From contig NZ_CP102246.1 in assembly GCF_024599795.1 (NCBI RefSeq), forward strand, positions 2,170,001-2,234,000: a stretch of 64,000 bases of DNA, written 5' to 3'. The stretch is from Enterobacter cloacae complex sp. R_G8 (lineage in GTDB: Bacteria; Pseudomonadota; Gammaproteobacteria; Enterobacterales; Enterobacteriaceae). The notes below the pieces were generated by a model, which saw only the letters and a list, made by a program, of their open reading frames with translations, made no database searches and was not told the DNA's origin. The position numbers and the translations under genes are program-made. Shown piece by piece: positions 48,621 to 57,140 of this stretch. Numbering within the stretch: the stretch's first letter is position 1; each line of letters begins with the position of its first letter.

Positions 48621-49592
48621 ATGGGTAAACGAAGCTCCCTCTATTTACACCCGCAACAACGCGACCATATTCACCACCTCGCCTCGGGGTTTCTCTGGCG
48701 AACTGAGTTGCCCACATGGCTGTTGATAGTCACTATTTATGGCGGCTGGTTCTCGACACTGGTGTTCTGGCAGGCCCTCGGTCTGCTGCCGGCCACGCTG
48801 CTGCTGATTGGGTTTACCGCGTGGTATATGTCTCTTCAGCATGAGCTGATCCACGGCCATCCCACGCGTTTCGCCTGGCTGAACCAGCTCTTTGGCACGC
48901 TGCCGCTGGCTGTCTGGTATCCGTATGGCCTGTACCGGGATTCTCATCTGGCCCACCATCGCCACGACCATCTGACCATTCCGGTGGATGATCCGGAGTC
49001 ATACTACTTTACGCAGGCGAGCTGGGCGCGATTGTCGCCCTGGCAGAAGCGGGTGATCCACGCCCGTAACACCTTTACTGGGCGACTGTTGCTGGCGCCG
49101 CTGCTGGATATTCTCCAGACGCTGGGCAGCGCGGTGGCGGCGTTTCGCCATCTTCAACTGCGGGCGATGGTGATGTGGCTTGTGCATATAGCGTTATTGG
49201 CGCTGCTTTTTACCTGGATGATGCACAACGGTTTCTCTCCGCTCTGGTTTGTGCTGGCGGTAAGCTACCCGGCGCTGGCGCTGACAAAAGTACGCTCTTT
49301 TCTGGAACATCGCGCGGCGGACGACCCGCTGGCGCGTTCGGTGATTAACGAAGCAGGCTTGTTCTGGCGCGTGCTGTTTTTAAATCTTAACTACCATTCA
49401 GTACATCACGATTTACCCGGCGTGCCCTGGTATGGGCTTAAGACGATCTACCTGCAAAACAAGCAGGCGTACCGGGAGCGTAACCACGGGTTTCTGGTCA
49501 GAGGGTATGGCGAATGGATGCGACGGTTCTGGAAAACGTCGGTGGACGTCACCGTACATCCCTGGCGTCAACAGGAGGAAGGAGATGAGTAA
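48621..49592 (+). CDS. Membrane fatty-acid desaturase family protein
   Basis: A 323-aa integral membrane di-iron enzyme. Three histidine boxes are visible: HELIHGH (74-80), HLAHHRH (109-115) and HSVHHD (259-264), plus Glu229/His230 before the last box. Hydrophobic segments lie at about 33-70, 90-105, 183-200 and 205-222. It may desaturate or hydroxylate a lipid chain. The substrate is unknown, and enterobacteria normally make unsaturated fatty acids through FabA/FabB, so it is accessory. Its stop codon overlaps the next gene by eight bases. AAGGA is directly adjacent to the ATG. Confidence 0.85.
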   Translation: MGKRSSLYLHPQQRDHIHHLASGFLWRTELPTWLLIVTIYGGWFSTLVFWQALGLLPATLLLIGFTAWYMSLQHELIHGHPTRFAWLNQLFGTLPLAVWYPYGLYRDSHLAHHRHDHLTIPVDDPESYYFTQASWARLSPWQKRVIHARNTFTGRLLLAPLLDILQTLGSAVAAFRHLQLRAMVMWLVHIALLALLFTWMMHNGFSPLWFVLAVSYPALALTKVRSFLEHRAADDPLARSVINEAGLFWRVLFLNLNYHSVHHDLPGVPWYGLKTIYLQNKQAYRERNHGFLVRGYGEWMRRFWKTSVDVTVHPWRQQEEGDE

Positions 49593-50376
49593 CCGGCTGG
49601 CGTTTCCGATGTATGCGGTGGATAGTACCGATACTCTTGCCCTGTGGCGGGCCGTCCAGCGTCTGCTGGTGGCGCGTGGTCTGCCTGTGGAGGATCTTAT
49701 CCCCGGCTGGCCGGAGTCTGACCTGCCGGCACACTGGCAACAGCCTAATCTTATCCTGAGCCAGACCTGTGGCTACCCGCTGATGACACAGTTGCCGGCG
49801 GTGCAGGTCGTCGGCTGTTTTCACTACCGGGTACCGGGCTGCGAAGGCATCCACTACCGTAGTTTTCTGGTGGTACGTGATGAGGATAAACACCGCTCAC
49901 TGACTGATTTTCGCGGACGGCGGGTGGTATGTAACGCGCCCGATTCCCAGTCTGGCTACAATGCGCTGCGCAACCGCGTGCCGTCACGTGCGTTAAACGC
50001 CTGGTTCTCTGAGGTTATCTTCAGTGGCAGCCATCGCCAGTCGCTGATCGAGGTAAAACGTGGAGGAGGGGATATCGCGGCGATCGACTGCGTGACCTAT
50101 GCGCTGTTGCAGCGGCATGACCCGAACCTGCTGGCGGGACTGGCTGTGATTGACCAGACGCCCCTCACGCCAGGACTGCCGCTAATCACCGCGCCCGGTA
50201 CCACACCCGAAACGCTTCATGCCATCCGCGATGCGCTAACCACGCTGGTAAGCGCCCCGGAATACCAGGGCGTGTGTGATGCGCTGTTTATCGGCGGGTT
50301 TAGCGTCGTGGCGCGCGAGGCCTGGTCTGTGTTAACCGGGGTTACAGCGGACGGATCTCTTTCGAGCGCAGGGTGA
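49585..50376 (+). CDS. PhnD-like phosphonate-binding-fold protein without signal peptide
   Basis: A 263-aa protein resembling PhnD/SsuA-type substrate-binding proteins: a QPNLILSQTCGYPL motif near residue 50, LTDFRGRRVVCNAPDSQSGYNALR near 110 and a later GGGDIAAIDCVTYALL. It begins MSNRLAFPMYAVDS and has no signal peptide or lipobox, so it is probably cytoplasmic. There are no ABC permease or ATPase genes nearby. AGGAAGGAG precedes the ATG, which overlaps the desaturase stop, implying coupled expression. Its last 35 bases overlap the convergent oxidoreductase gene. The function is unknown. Confidence 0.8.
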   Translation: MSNRLAFPMYAVDSTDTLALWRAVQRLLVARGLPVEDLIPGWPESDLPAHWQQPNLILSQTCGYPLMTQLPAVQVVGCFHYRVPGCEGIHYRSFLVVRDEDKHRSLTDFRGRRVVCNAPDSQSGYNALRNRVPSRALNAWFSEVIFSGSHRQSLIEVKRGGGDIAAIDCVTYALLQRHDPNLLAGLAVIDQTPLTPGLPLITAPGTTPETLHAIRDALTTLVSAPEYQGVCDALFIGGFSVVAREAWSVLTGVTADGSLSSAG

Positions 50377-52630
50377 GGCGGACGGGCACCGATTTATACG
50401 ATGGCGTGCCGCTCTCTTTATCCAGATAGTCGAGCGGAACCAGCACGTTGGCCTCAGGATAGTAGGCCCCGACCGAGCCCGGGGCGATGGCGTATGCCAC
50501 CACCGTGATATCCTCCAGACGCTGAGTGCTGCCCGGCAGGGCGGTTTCGATATCCACCCGGTCGCCGTGCTCCAGTCCTGACTGTTCCATATCGCCTTCA
50601 TTCATAAACAACACGTCGCGACGGCCAAAGACGCCCCGATAACGGTCGTCGAGGGCATAAATCGTGGTGTTATACTGGTCGTGGCTGCGCAGCGTGATCA
50701 GACGCAGGACGTTATCGCCTTCACCGCTGGCATTCTCATTGACCCCTTCAAATACCGAGAACATCGCTTTGCCCGTTGCCGTTGGCCAGATACGTTTCGT
50801 GGGCGGCAGCGGCATACGGAAGCCACCGGGTACCCGGATCCGCGCGTTATAGTCCTCAAAGCCCGGAATGGTCTGCTCAATCAAATCGCGAATACGATCG
50901 TAATCCGCCACCAGGTGCATCCAGTCCACCCGGGTGGCCTTGAGGGTCGCTTTCGCCATGCCGGCTACAATGGCCGGTTCGGCGCGAAGCAGGGGAGAGG
51001 CGGGTTTCAGCTTGCCTGAGGAGGCATGAACCATCGACATGGAATCTTCCACGGTAATGGACTGACGCCCGCTGGCCTGCACATCAAGCTCCGTGCGGCC
51101 AAGGCAGGGGAATATGAAGGTCTCTTTCCCCACCAGCAGGTGTGTACGGTTCAGCTTGGTACCGACGTGCACGCTCAGATCCAGCTGACTCATCGCCGGG
51201 AAGCCGTTCTCGTGATCGGGCATTGCCACCGCGAAGTTACCCCCGAGGCAGATAAGCGCTCTGGCGCGGCCGTCGATCATGGCCTGGGTGGCCTGCACCG
51301 CGTCATGCCCGTGGTGAGAAGGGGGTTCAAAACCGAAGACCTCCTTCAGACGGCTCAAAAATGCCGGTGACGGTTTCTCGCTAATGCCGACGGTACGGTT
51401 CCCCTGAACGTTAGAGTGTCCGCGCAGCGGGCAGATCCCGGCACCGGGCTTACCTATATTGCCGCGCAGCAACAGCACATCGGCGATCAGACGGACGTTG
51501 GAGGTCCCTTTATTATGCTGCGTAATGCCCATGCCGTAAGTAATGATAGTGGCGTTCGATTTCGCGTAGGCATCGGCAACATTTTTCAGCGCCGCCTGGC
51601 TCAGCCCGGATTCGCGCTCAATGGCGTCCCAGCTTGTTTGCGCAATATCTGCCGCAAAGTCTTCAAAGCCCTGCGTGTGTTCGGCGATAAACGCCCGGTC
51701 GAGCACATTACCGCGCTCGGTTTCCATCTGCAGCAGGTGTTTGGCGATGCCTTTTAGCGCGGCGGCATCGCCACCGGCTTTAACCTGGAAGTAGGTTGAG
51801 GCGATGTCGGTGGATCCGTAGGTCGCCATCTCAATGACGCTCTGCGGATCGGCAAACCGTTCCAGCGCGCGCTCGCGCAGCGGGTTTAACACGATAATCG
51901 GCACGCCGCGACGGGCCAGTTCGTGCAGGGTGCCCATCATACGCGGATGGTTGGTGCCGGGATTATGCCCGATGGAGATCACCAGCTCCGTCTTGTCAAA
52001 ATCCTCCAGCGAGACGGTACCTTTCCCGATACCAATGGAGCGCGGTAAACCGACGCTGGTGGCTTCGTGACACATGTTGGAGCAGTCAGGGAAATTATTG
52101 GTCCCGTACTCGCGGGCAAACAGCTGGAACAACCAGGCCGCTTCGTTGGAGGCGCGCCCGGAGGTATAGAACTCCACCTGGTCTGGTTCGAGCCCACGCA
52201 GAACCTCGCCGATGCGTTCAAAGGCCTCCTCCCAATCGACGGGGCGAAAAGTGTCACTTGCCCGGTCATAGCGCAGGGGATGGGTCAGGCGCCCGTATCC
52301 TTCCAGCTCAAAGTCAGATTTTGCCAGTAACGACGTAACGGTGTTATGAGCGAGGAACTCAGGGGTCACCCGTTTGCTGGTGGCTTCCCAGGTGACCGCT
52401 TTTGCCCCGTTCTCGCAGAACTGAAATGTGGATTTATGCTCTTTGTCTGGCCACGCGCAGCCCGGGCAGTCGAAGCCGTCCGGCTGGTTGGTGCGCAACA
52501 GCGTGGCGGGAGCCTCCAGGGCATCCATCTGTGTTCGCACGGCAATTGCCGTCGCTTTTAATGCTCCCCAGCCGCCTGCAGGGCCGTCGTAAGGTCTGAT
52601 GCCGGGAACGGCACGTCGTTTGTTATTCAT
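50342..52630 (-). CDS. FdhF/YdeP-family molybdopterin oxidoreductase
   Basis: A 762-aa molybdopterin-guanine-dinucleotide enzyme of the YdeP type. The N-terminal region has only CPGC rather than the full 4Fe-4S ligand set of formate dehydrogenases. The molybdopterin body includes FPDCSNMCHEATSVGL, IGHNPGTNHPRMMGTLHEL and GNIGKPGAGICPLRGHSNVQG. The C-terminal cap begins around RLITLRSHDQYNTTIYA. E. coli YdeP is linked to acid resistance; the substrate is unknown. No partner electron-transfer subunit is adjacent. The 3' end overlaps the convergent gene by 35 bp. Confidence 0.87.
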   Translation of the reverse strand: MNNKRRAVPGIRPYDGPAGGWGALKATAIAVRTQMDALEAPATLLRTNQPDGFDCPGCAWPDKEHKSTFQFCENGAKAVTWEATSKRVTPEFLAHNTVTSLLAKSDFELEGYGRLTHPLRYDRASDTFRPVDWEEAFERIGEVLRGLEPDQVEFYTSGRASNEAAWLFQLFAREYGTNNFPDCSNMCHEATSVGLPRSIGIGKGTVSLEDFDKTELVISIGHNPGTNHPRMMGTLHELARRGVPIIVLNPLRERALERFADPQSVIEMATYGSTDIASTYFQVKAGGDAAALKGIAKHLLQMETERGNVLDRAFIAEHTQGFEDFAADIAQTSWDAIERESGLSQAALKNVADAYAKSNATIITYGMGITQHNKGTSNVRLIADVLLLRGNIGKPGAGICPLRGHSNVQGNRTVGISEKPSPAFLSRLKEVFGFEPPSHHGHDAVQATQAMIDGRARALICLGGNFAVAMPDHENGFPAMSQLDLSVHVGTKLNRTHLLVGKETFIFPCLGRTELDVQASGRQSITVEDSMSMVHASSGKLKPASPLLRAEPAIVAGMAKATLKATRVDWMHLVADYDRIRDLIEQTIPGFEDYNARIRVPGGFRMPLPPTKRIWPTATGKAMFSVFEGVNENASGEGDNVLRLITLRSHDQYNTTIYALDDRYRGVFGRRDVLFMNEGDMEQSGLEHGDRVDIETALPGSTQRLEDITVVAYAIAPGSVGAYYPEANVLVPLDYLDKESGTPSYKSVPVRLTLRSKEIRPL

Positions 52631-52728
52631 TCCAGATTACCCTGTTAGACCGCCAGTCGTGCATGATGCGGCTGAGAAAAATTAAAGAAATCATAACAAA
52701 TTTTTATCATGTCGATAATGTGTCCTGA

Positions 52729-52947
52729 CAAGGGTGGCGTGAAGGCGACAATGTTAGTGACGGTAAAATTTCAAACGAAAGGCGGGCAAGGGAACCTGCA
52801 ATATATTTACCCGACGATGCTGAAGGCGATAAAGTGAACAATGCGACGGGGAATAAAGATGTAGTCCTGCTTAACTGTTAATTCACTGCGGGTGGTGTAA
52901 ATCGTGCCTCTAAGGGATTGAAGACACCAGGTTATTTTGCGCCGTAA
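52729..52947 (+). pseudogene. Probable gene remnant, interrupted by TAA
   Basis: One frame reads WREGDNVSDGKISNE...GDKVNNATGNKDVVLLNC, then a TAA at 52879-52881, then FTAGGVNRASKGLKTPGYFAP before a final TAA. The residue composition looks protein-like on both sides of the stop, but there is no start codon or ribosome site. I do not recognise the family. Confidence 0.3.
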
Positions 52948-53023
52948 AATTAATTTTTTTCATCGTCTATGAATTGTCTTAATTCAGGGCGGAAAAGTCA
53001 TCGCTATTAAAGATACGCTATCA

Positions 53024-53122
53024 ATGCAACAAATAATTCATGGAAGATATATTCATACTCCCCCTGAAAAAATCCCCATTCTACTAATTATGGTAGTGGC
53101 GATAATAGCAGTATTGCGTTAA
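53024..53122 (+). CDS. Possible small membrane peptide (32 aa)
   Basis: The ATG at 53024 would encode MQQIIHGRYIHTPPEKIPIL followed by a hydrophobic stretch ending VLR, a single membrane-helix peptide. There is no clear ribosome site and the frame stays open upstream to a TGA, so it may equally be the tail of a remnant. Low confidence. Confidence 0.2.
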   Translation: MQQIIHGRYIHTPPEKIPILLIMVVAIIAVLR

Positions 53123-53292
53123 TGACAATGGTTCTCTTTTGATTTTTTAATTTCTGAATCAATAGTTTGTGTTAGAGGAACGCGTAATAATAAGACAAAT
53201 TCAGCAAAGTAAGCTTTTTTTCTCAGATTAATCCTATAATGAGTCGGGTGCTTCATTAAGCAGCAGTTGTGAGGAAGGAAATATTGAATTGG

Positions 53293-53327
53293 TGACAAGC
53301 TCATGTAAACTTGTTTACCGTTTGTCA
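53293..53327. promoter_or_regulatory. Nested palindromes upstream of the T6SS cluster
   Basis: The outer repeat TGACAA (53293-53298) / TTGTCA (53322-53327) and inner repeat GTAAAC-TT-GTTTAC (53305-53318) share almost the same centre. They lie about 165-200 bp before the first T6SS gene. This could be an operator. Confidence 0.4.
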
Positions 53328-53491
53328 AAATATGTCAGGAAGACGCTGGGCCTTATTCTGAAGGGCTCGTGCGGTAGCTATGCCCGAATAATAGTAACGC
53401 CCCGAAAATATCCTGGCTATTTTAACGATAGCACCTAAGTCAAACTTCATCCCCTTTATCTCATCATCGAAATATCGCTACGGAAAAGCAT

Positions 53492-53986
53492 ATGAAAATG
53501 CGCGTATTGTTTTCACTTCTGTTTGTAATGGCGGTGGCGGGCTGTAAAGCGCCGCAGAAACCTGTGATCACTGACGATACGATCGTGACCAGCCAGGTCA
53601 ACGGCGTCACCTTAACCCACCGTCATGCCATCACGCCTCCTGCTGAGTTTACTCAGGTTAACGAGCCATACCGTGCTATGTATCCGGCATCCCTGATGAG
53701 CCGCCCTGATTTTGGTGGCAAGGTTGTCAGTACGCTGGTAACCGGAAAAACCTACGTGGTGCTGGGGCAGGTTGAACACTACTGGATGGCGCTTGCCGAT
53801 GAAGGACAAGACCAGCTGATTGGTTACGTTCCGATGCGTGCGGTGATCAAAGCCGATCAGTATGAAGCAGCCGTACGTAAACAGGCCATTCGTCCTAAGA
53901 CGCGCAAAAAAGCGACCTGTGTCGACGTGGACGGGAACAGCAAAGCCTGCAAAGACAGCGCTAACGGTACCTGGATCCTGAACTAA
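53492..53986 (+). CDS. T6SS-associated lipoprotein with SH3-like domain
   Basis: A 164-aa lipoprotein precursor with lipobox VAGC (Cys18). The middle part (about 60-130: GKVVSTLVTGKTYVVLGQVEHYWMALADEG...GYVPM) looks like a bacterial SH3 domain, which often binds cell wall. Two cysteines in the C-terminal part (CVDVDGNSKAC) could form a disulfide. It precedes tssJ by 23 bp on the same strand and is probably part of the cluster. Its exact T6SS role is not established. Confidence 0.75.
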   Translation: MKMRVLFSLLFVMAVAGCKAPQKPVITDDTIVTSQVNGVTLTHRHAITPPAEFTQVNEPYRAMYPASLMSRPDFGGKVVSTLVTGKTYVVLGQVEHYWMALADEGQDQLIGYVPMRAVIKADQYEAAVRKQAIRPKTRKKATCVDVDGNSKACKDSANGTWILN

Positions 53987-54009
53987 ACGGCTTTTCTGAG
54001 CGTATTTTT

Positions 54010-54513
54010 ATGAATAATAAAAATTTTCATAAGCTGTGGTTCGTCTTTTACGCGGTGATTTTCGCCCTGGTCAGTGGTTGTACGTCGTCTTCACACAGCG
54101 ACCCCTCCCGCTACAATCTGCAGTTTCAGGCTCATCCACAAATTAATGATTCTGCGCCGCTTAAAGTCAGAGTGCTGCTGTTGAAGTCCGATGCGGATTT
54201 CATGTCCAGTGACTTCTATTCCCTGCAGAACAACGCGTCAGCCACGCTTGGCGCGAATCTGCTGAACAGCGATGTTTTCTTCCTGATGCCGGGCCAGCTT
54301 TCGAAAACCCTCAGCGGCCAAAGCTCACCCGACGCGCGCTATATCGGTGTTATGGCCGAGTATCAGATGCTGGATGGAAAGAAATGGCGTGTTTCACTCC
54401 CACTGCCTGTACCAGGCGAAAACCATCTCTACCAGTTCTGGAAATGGTCATCTGATGAACTTCAGGCCAACGTCTTTCTCGACATAAATGGCATCCGGGT
54501 CATCAGCCAGTAA
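54010..54513 (+). CDS. tssJ: Type VI secretion lipoprotein TssJ
   Basis: Outer-membrane lipoprotein that anchors the T6SS membrane complex by binding the periplasmic part of TssM. 167 aa with signal and lipobox VSGC (Cys23-24). The beta-sandwich includes LKVRVLLLKSDADFMSSDFYSL, the region of the L1-2 loop that contacts TssM. It is followed by tssK with a 25-bp gap. Confidence 0.88.
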   Translation: MNNKNFHKLWFVFYAVIFALVSGCTSSSHSDPSRYNLQFQAHPQINDSAPLKVRVLLLKSDADFMSSDFYSLQNNASATLGANLLNSDVFFLMPGQLSKTLSGQSSPDARYIGVMAEYQMLDGKKWRVSLPLPVPGENHLYQFWKWSSDELQANVFLDINGIRVISQ

Positions 54514-54538
54514 CGCGCTTAAAAACAGGAAACCTATC

Positions 54539-55882
54539 ATGAGCAAAGCAGAGAAGGTCGTCTGGACCGAAGGCATGTTCCTGCGTCCACACCATTTTCA
54601 ACGGACAGAAAGTTATCTGCTCAACCACGTTCGGGAATGGGGTGCGCTGCAGCGATCGTATCTCTGGGGCTTCCTCGATGTTGAACTGGACGAAGCGATG
54701 CTTCGCCAGGGCTGCATTGCCCTGAGCTACTGCAGCGGTGTGCTGCCAGACGGCACCTTTTTCCAGGTTCGCAACGGGCGTAATGGCCCGGCCCCGCTGA
54801 AAATTCCTGACAATCTCACCAATGAAAAGGTGGTGCTCGCGCTGCCGGTACGTCGGGGAGAGCGTGAAGAGGTTATTTTCAGCGAGGAGCCCGCGTCACT
54901 GGCGCGTTTCATCGCCTTCGAGCAGGAGGTGGAAGACGATAACGCCATGTCGGTGGGGGATGCCACGGTGCAGTTTGGCCGTTTACGTCTGACCCTGATG
55001 CTGGAAAAAGATCTGACGGCCGAATGGACGGCGATTGGCATCGCGTTTGTCGCGGAAAAGCGCAACGACAACCATGTGCGTCTGGATAGCAGCTACATTC
55101 CGCCGATGCTGAACGCCTGCAACAGCCCGCAACTCTACAGCATGGTAAACGATCTGCACGGCTTGCTGGTGCAACGTAGCCAGCAGATTGGTGGTCGTCT
55201 GCGCCAGCCTGGCCGCTTTAACACCTCCGAGCTGATCGAATTTACGCTGCTGTCGCTGGTTAACCGTCACCTGGGCGAAGTCTCCCATTTAAAAACGCTC
55301 CCGCTGCTGCACCCGGAAACACTCTGGCGCAGCTGGCTGCCGTTTGCCACGGAGCTTGCCACCTGGACCTCGCAACGCACCGCCGAAAGCGTGCTGCCGA
55401 TTTACGATCACGACGACCTTGCGGGATGCTTCAGCAAGCTGATGCTGATGCTGCGTCAGGGGCTGTCGCTGGTGATGGAAGATCAGGCCATTCAGCTGCC
55501 GCTGAACGAGCGCTCCCATGGCCTGAACATCGCCACGGTACCGGAGACCAGCATGGTGCGCGAGTTCGGCTTCGTCCTGGCGGTCAAAGCCAACGTGCCG
55601 GGCGAACACCTGCAAACCCATTTCCCTGCCCAGATGAAAGTCGCGCCGGTGTCGAAAATCCGCGATCTGGTTCAGTTACAGCTGCCGGGCATTATGCTGC
55701 GCGCCATGCCGGTTGCGCCGCCGCAGATCCCATGGCATGCGGGCTACAGCTACTTTGAGCTGGAGAAGGGCAGTGAGCTGTGGCACGAGATGGATAAGTC
55801 CGGTGCATTCGCCCTGCATCTCGCAGGGGAGTTCCCGGGTCTTGATATGGAGTTTTGGGCCATCCGTAGCCCGACTGAATAA
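54539..55882 (+). CDS. tssK: Type VI secretion baseplate protein TssK
   Basis: Trimeric baseplate component that links the sheath baseplate to TssL/TssM. 447 aa with the hallmark start VVWTEGMFLRPHHFQRTESYL and the C-terminal LPGIMLRAMPVAPPQIPWHAGYSYFELEKGSELW. The frame is open 17 codons upstream into tssJ, but the ATG at 54539 gives the conserved MSKAEKVVW start. Confidence 0.95.
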   Translation: MSKAEKVVWTEGMFLRPHHFQRTESYLLNHVREWGALQRSYLWGFLDVELDEAMLRQGCIALSYCSGVLPDGTFFQVRNGRNGPAPLKIPDNLTNEKVVLALPVRRGEREEVIFSEEPASLARFIAFEQEVEDDNAMSVGDATVQFGRLRLTLMLEKDLTAEWTAIGIAFVAEKRNDNHVRLDSSYIPPMLNACNSPQLYSMVNDLHGLLVQRSQQIGGRLRQPGRFNTSELIEFTLLSLVNRHLGEVSHLKTLPLLHPETLWRSWLPFATELATWTSQRTAESVLPIYDHDDLAGCFSKLMLMLRQGLSLVMEDQAIQLPLNERSHGLNIATVPETSMVREFGFVLAVKANVPGEHLQTHFPAQMKVAPVSKIRDLVQLQLPGIMLRAMPVAPPQIPWHAGYSYFELEKGSELWHEMDKSGAFALHLAGEFPGLDMEFWAIRSPTE

Positions 55883-55899
55883 TAAAGCGAGCGCTTAAT

Positions 55900-57138
55900 A
55901 TGCAGGAACGACAGGATACCGGCAGTGATGCCGCGTTTACCGGAGCCAGTAGCAACAATCAGCTGGTGGCGGCCGCCAATCCGCTGCTCAACGCGATTCC
56001 GCAAATCCGTCATTCGGTGTCTCATGACGATCAGGTGGCGCTGCGCCAGCGTCTGATCGACGAGATTCGCCGTTTCGAAGTCCGCTGCCAGCAGGCAGGA
56101 CTGGCGTATGAGGTGATCGTCGGGGCGCGCTATTGCCTCTGTACGGCGCTGGATGAAGCCGCGGCGCTGACCCCCTGGGGCAGCAGCGGTGTCTGGTCAA
56201 GCAATGGTCTGCTGGTCACGTTTCATAACGAAACCTGGGGGGGTGAAAAGTTCTTCCAGCTGCTGGCGCGTCTGTCGCAGAATCCGCGTGAACATATCCT
56301 CCTGCTGGAGATGATCAACTACTGCCTGCTGCTCGGTTTCGAAGGCCGCTATCGGGTTCTGGATAATGGTCGCACCCAGCTTGAAACCATCAAGCAGCGG
56401 CTGTGGCAGATGATCCGCGGCGTGCGCGGCAGCTATCCGGCACCGCTCTCTCCACACCCGGAAGATCGTCCGGTGCTGCGCAAGCTGTGGCGGCCGATGG
56501 TGCCACTGTGGGCCTGTGTCGCGCTGGCCGGGTTTATCGCCTGCCTGTTCTACATCATTCTCAACTGGCGTCTTGGCGACAACACCAACCCGGTGCTGGC
56601 GAAGATTTACCAGTCTCAGCTGCCTGAAACCACCATTCAGCAACCTGCGCGTCAGCTGCCTGCGGTTCTCAACCTGCGTGGCTTCCTGAAGCCGGAAATC
56701 GATGCCGGTCTGGTGGCGGTGAAGGATGAAGCGGATCGCAGCGTGGTGATCCTGAAAGGAGACGGGCTGTTTGCTTCCGCCTCTACCGTGGTGCGTGACC
56801 GCTATGAGCCGGTCATCAACCGGATTGCCCAGGCGATGAACAACGTCAGCGGCAAAATTCTGGTGGTGGGCTACAGCGATAACGTGCCAATTCGCAGCGC
56901 GCGCTTCGCCTCCAACTATGAACTCTCTTTGGATCGTGCCCGGTCCGTGCAAAAAATGCTGCAGGGAAGCCTCTCGCAGCCTGACCGCGTGAAAGCGGAA
57001 GGGCGAGGAGAGATCAATCCTGTTGCGCCAAACAATACGCCTGAAAACCGCGCCCGTAACCGCCGTGTGGAAATAACTCTGCTGGTGTCGCCTGAAAATA
57101 CGCAGGCTGAGCTGAACGGATTGCCGCAAGGAAACTAA
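55900..57138 (+). CDS. tssL: Type VI secretion protein TssL with OmpA domain
   Basis: 412-aa inner-membrane subunit. The N-terminal DotU/IcmH cytoplasmic domain (about 25-180) is followed by one membrane helix (about 201-222) and a periplasmic OmpA-like peptidoglycan-binding domain (about 285-397) with GYSDNVP, NYELSLDRA and NRRVEITLL. It is an extended, evolved TssL that can anchor the complex to the cell wall without a separate TagL. It is followed by tssM with a two-base gap. Confidence 0.94.
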   Translation: MQERQDTGSDAAFTGASSNNQLVAAANPLLNAIPQIRHSVSHDDQVALRQRLIDEIRRFEVRCQQAGLAYEVIVGARYCLCTALDEAAALTPWGSSGVWSSNGLLVTFHNETWGGEKFFQLLARLSQNPREHILLLEMINYCLLLGFEGRYRVLDNGRTQLETIKQRLWQMIRGVRGSYPAPLSPHPEDRPVLRKLWRPMVPLWACVALAGFIACLFYIILNWRLGDNTNPVLAKIYQSQLPETTIQQPARQLPAVLNLRGFLKPEIDAGLVAVKDEADRSVVILKGDGLFASASTVVRDRYEPVINRIAQAMNNVSGKILVVGYSDNVPIRSARFASNYELSLDRARSVQKMLQGSLSQPDRVKAEGRGEINPVAPNNTPENRARNRRVEITLLVSPENTQAELNGLPQGN

Positions 57139-57140
57139 GG

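Larger units (their letters stand above)
52631..53491. other. AT-rich intergenic region with decayed coding sequence
   Basis: An 861-bp gap, markedly AT-richer than its surroundings, between the oxidoreductase and the T6SS cluster. It holds a stop-interrupted frame (52729-52947), a possible 32-codon membrane peptide (53024-53122), nested palindromes (53293-53327) and, presumably, the T6SS promoter. Low GC in front of a T6SS is typical of H-NS-bound DNA. I found no RNA gene or insertion sequence. Confidence 0.6.

Noticed and set aside
49432..49584. Extended PhnD-like protein starting inside the desaturase
   Set aside because: The N-terminal 51 residues are basic and unstructured, are out-of-frame desaturase sequence, and the strong AGGAAGGAG marks the ATG at 49585.
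53119..53328. 69-codon open frame on the minus strand in the AT-rich gap
   Set aside because: No ribosome site, low-complexity composition and no recognisable domain; it overlaps the palindromic region. Probably chance.
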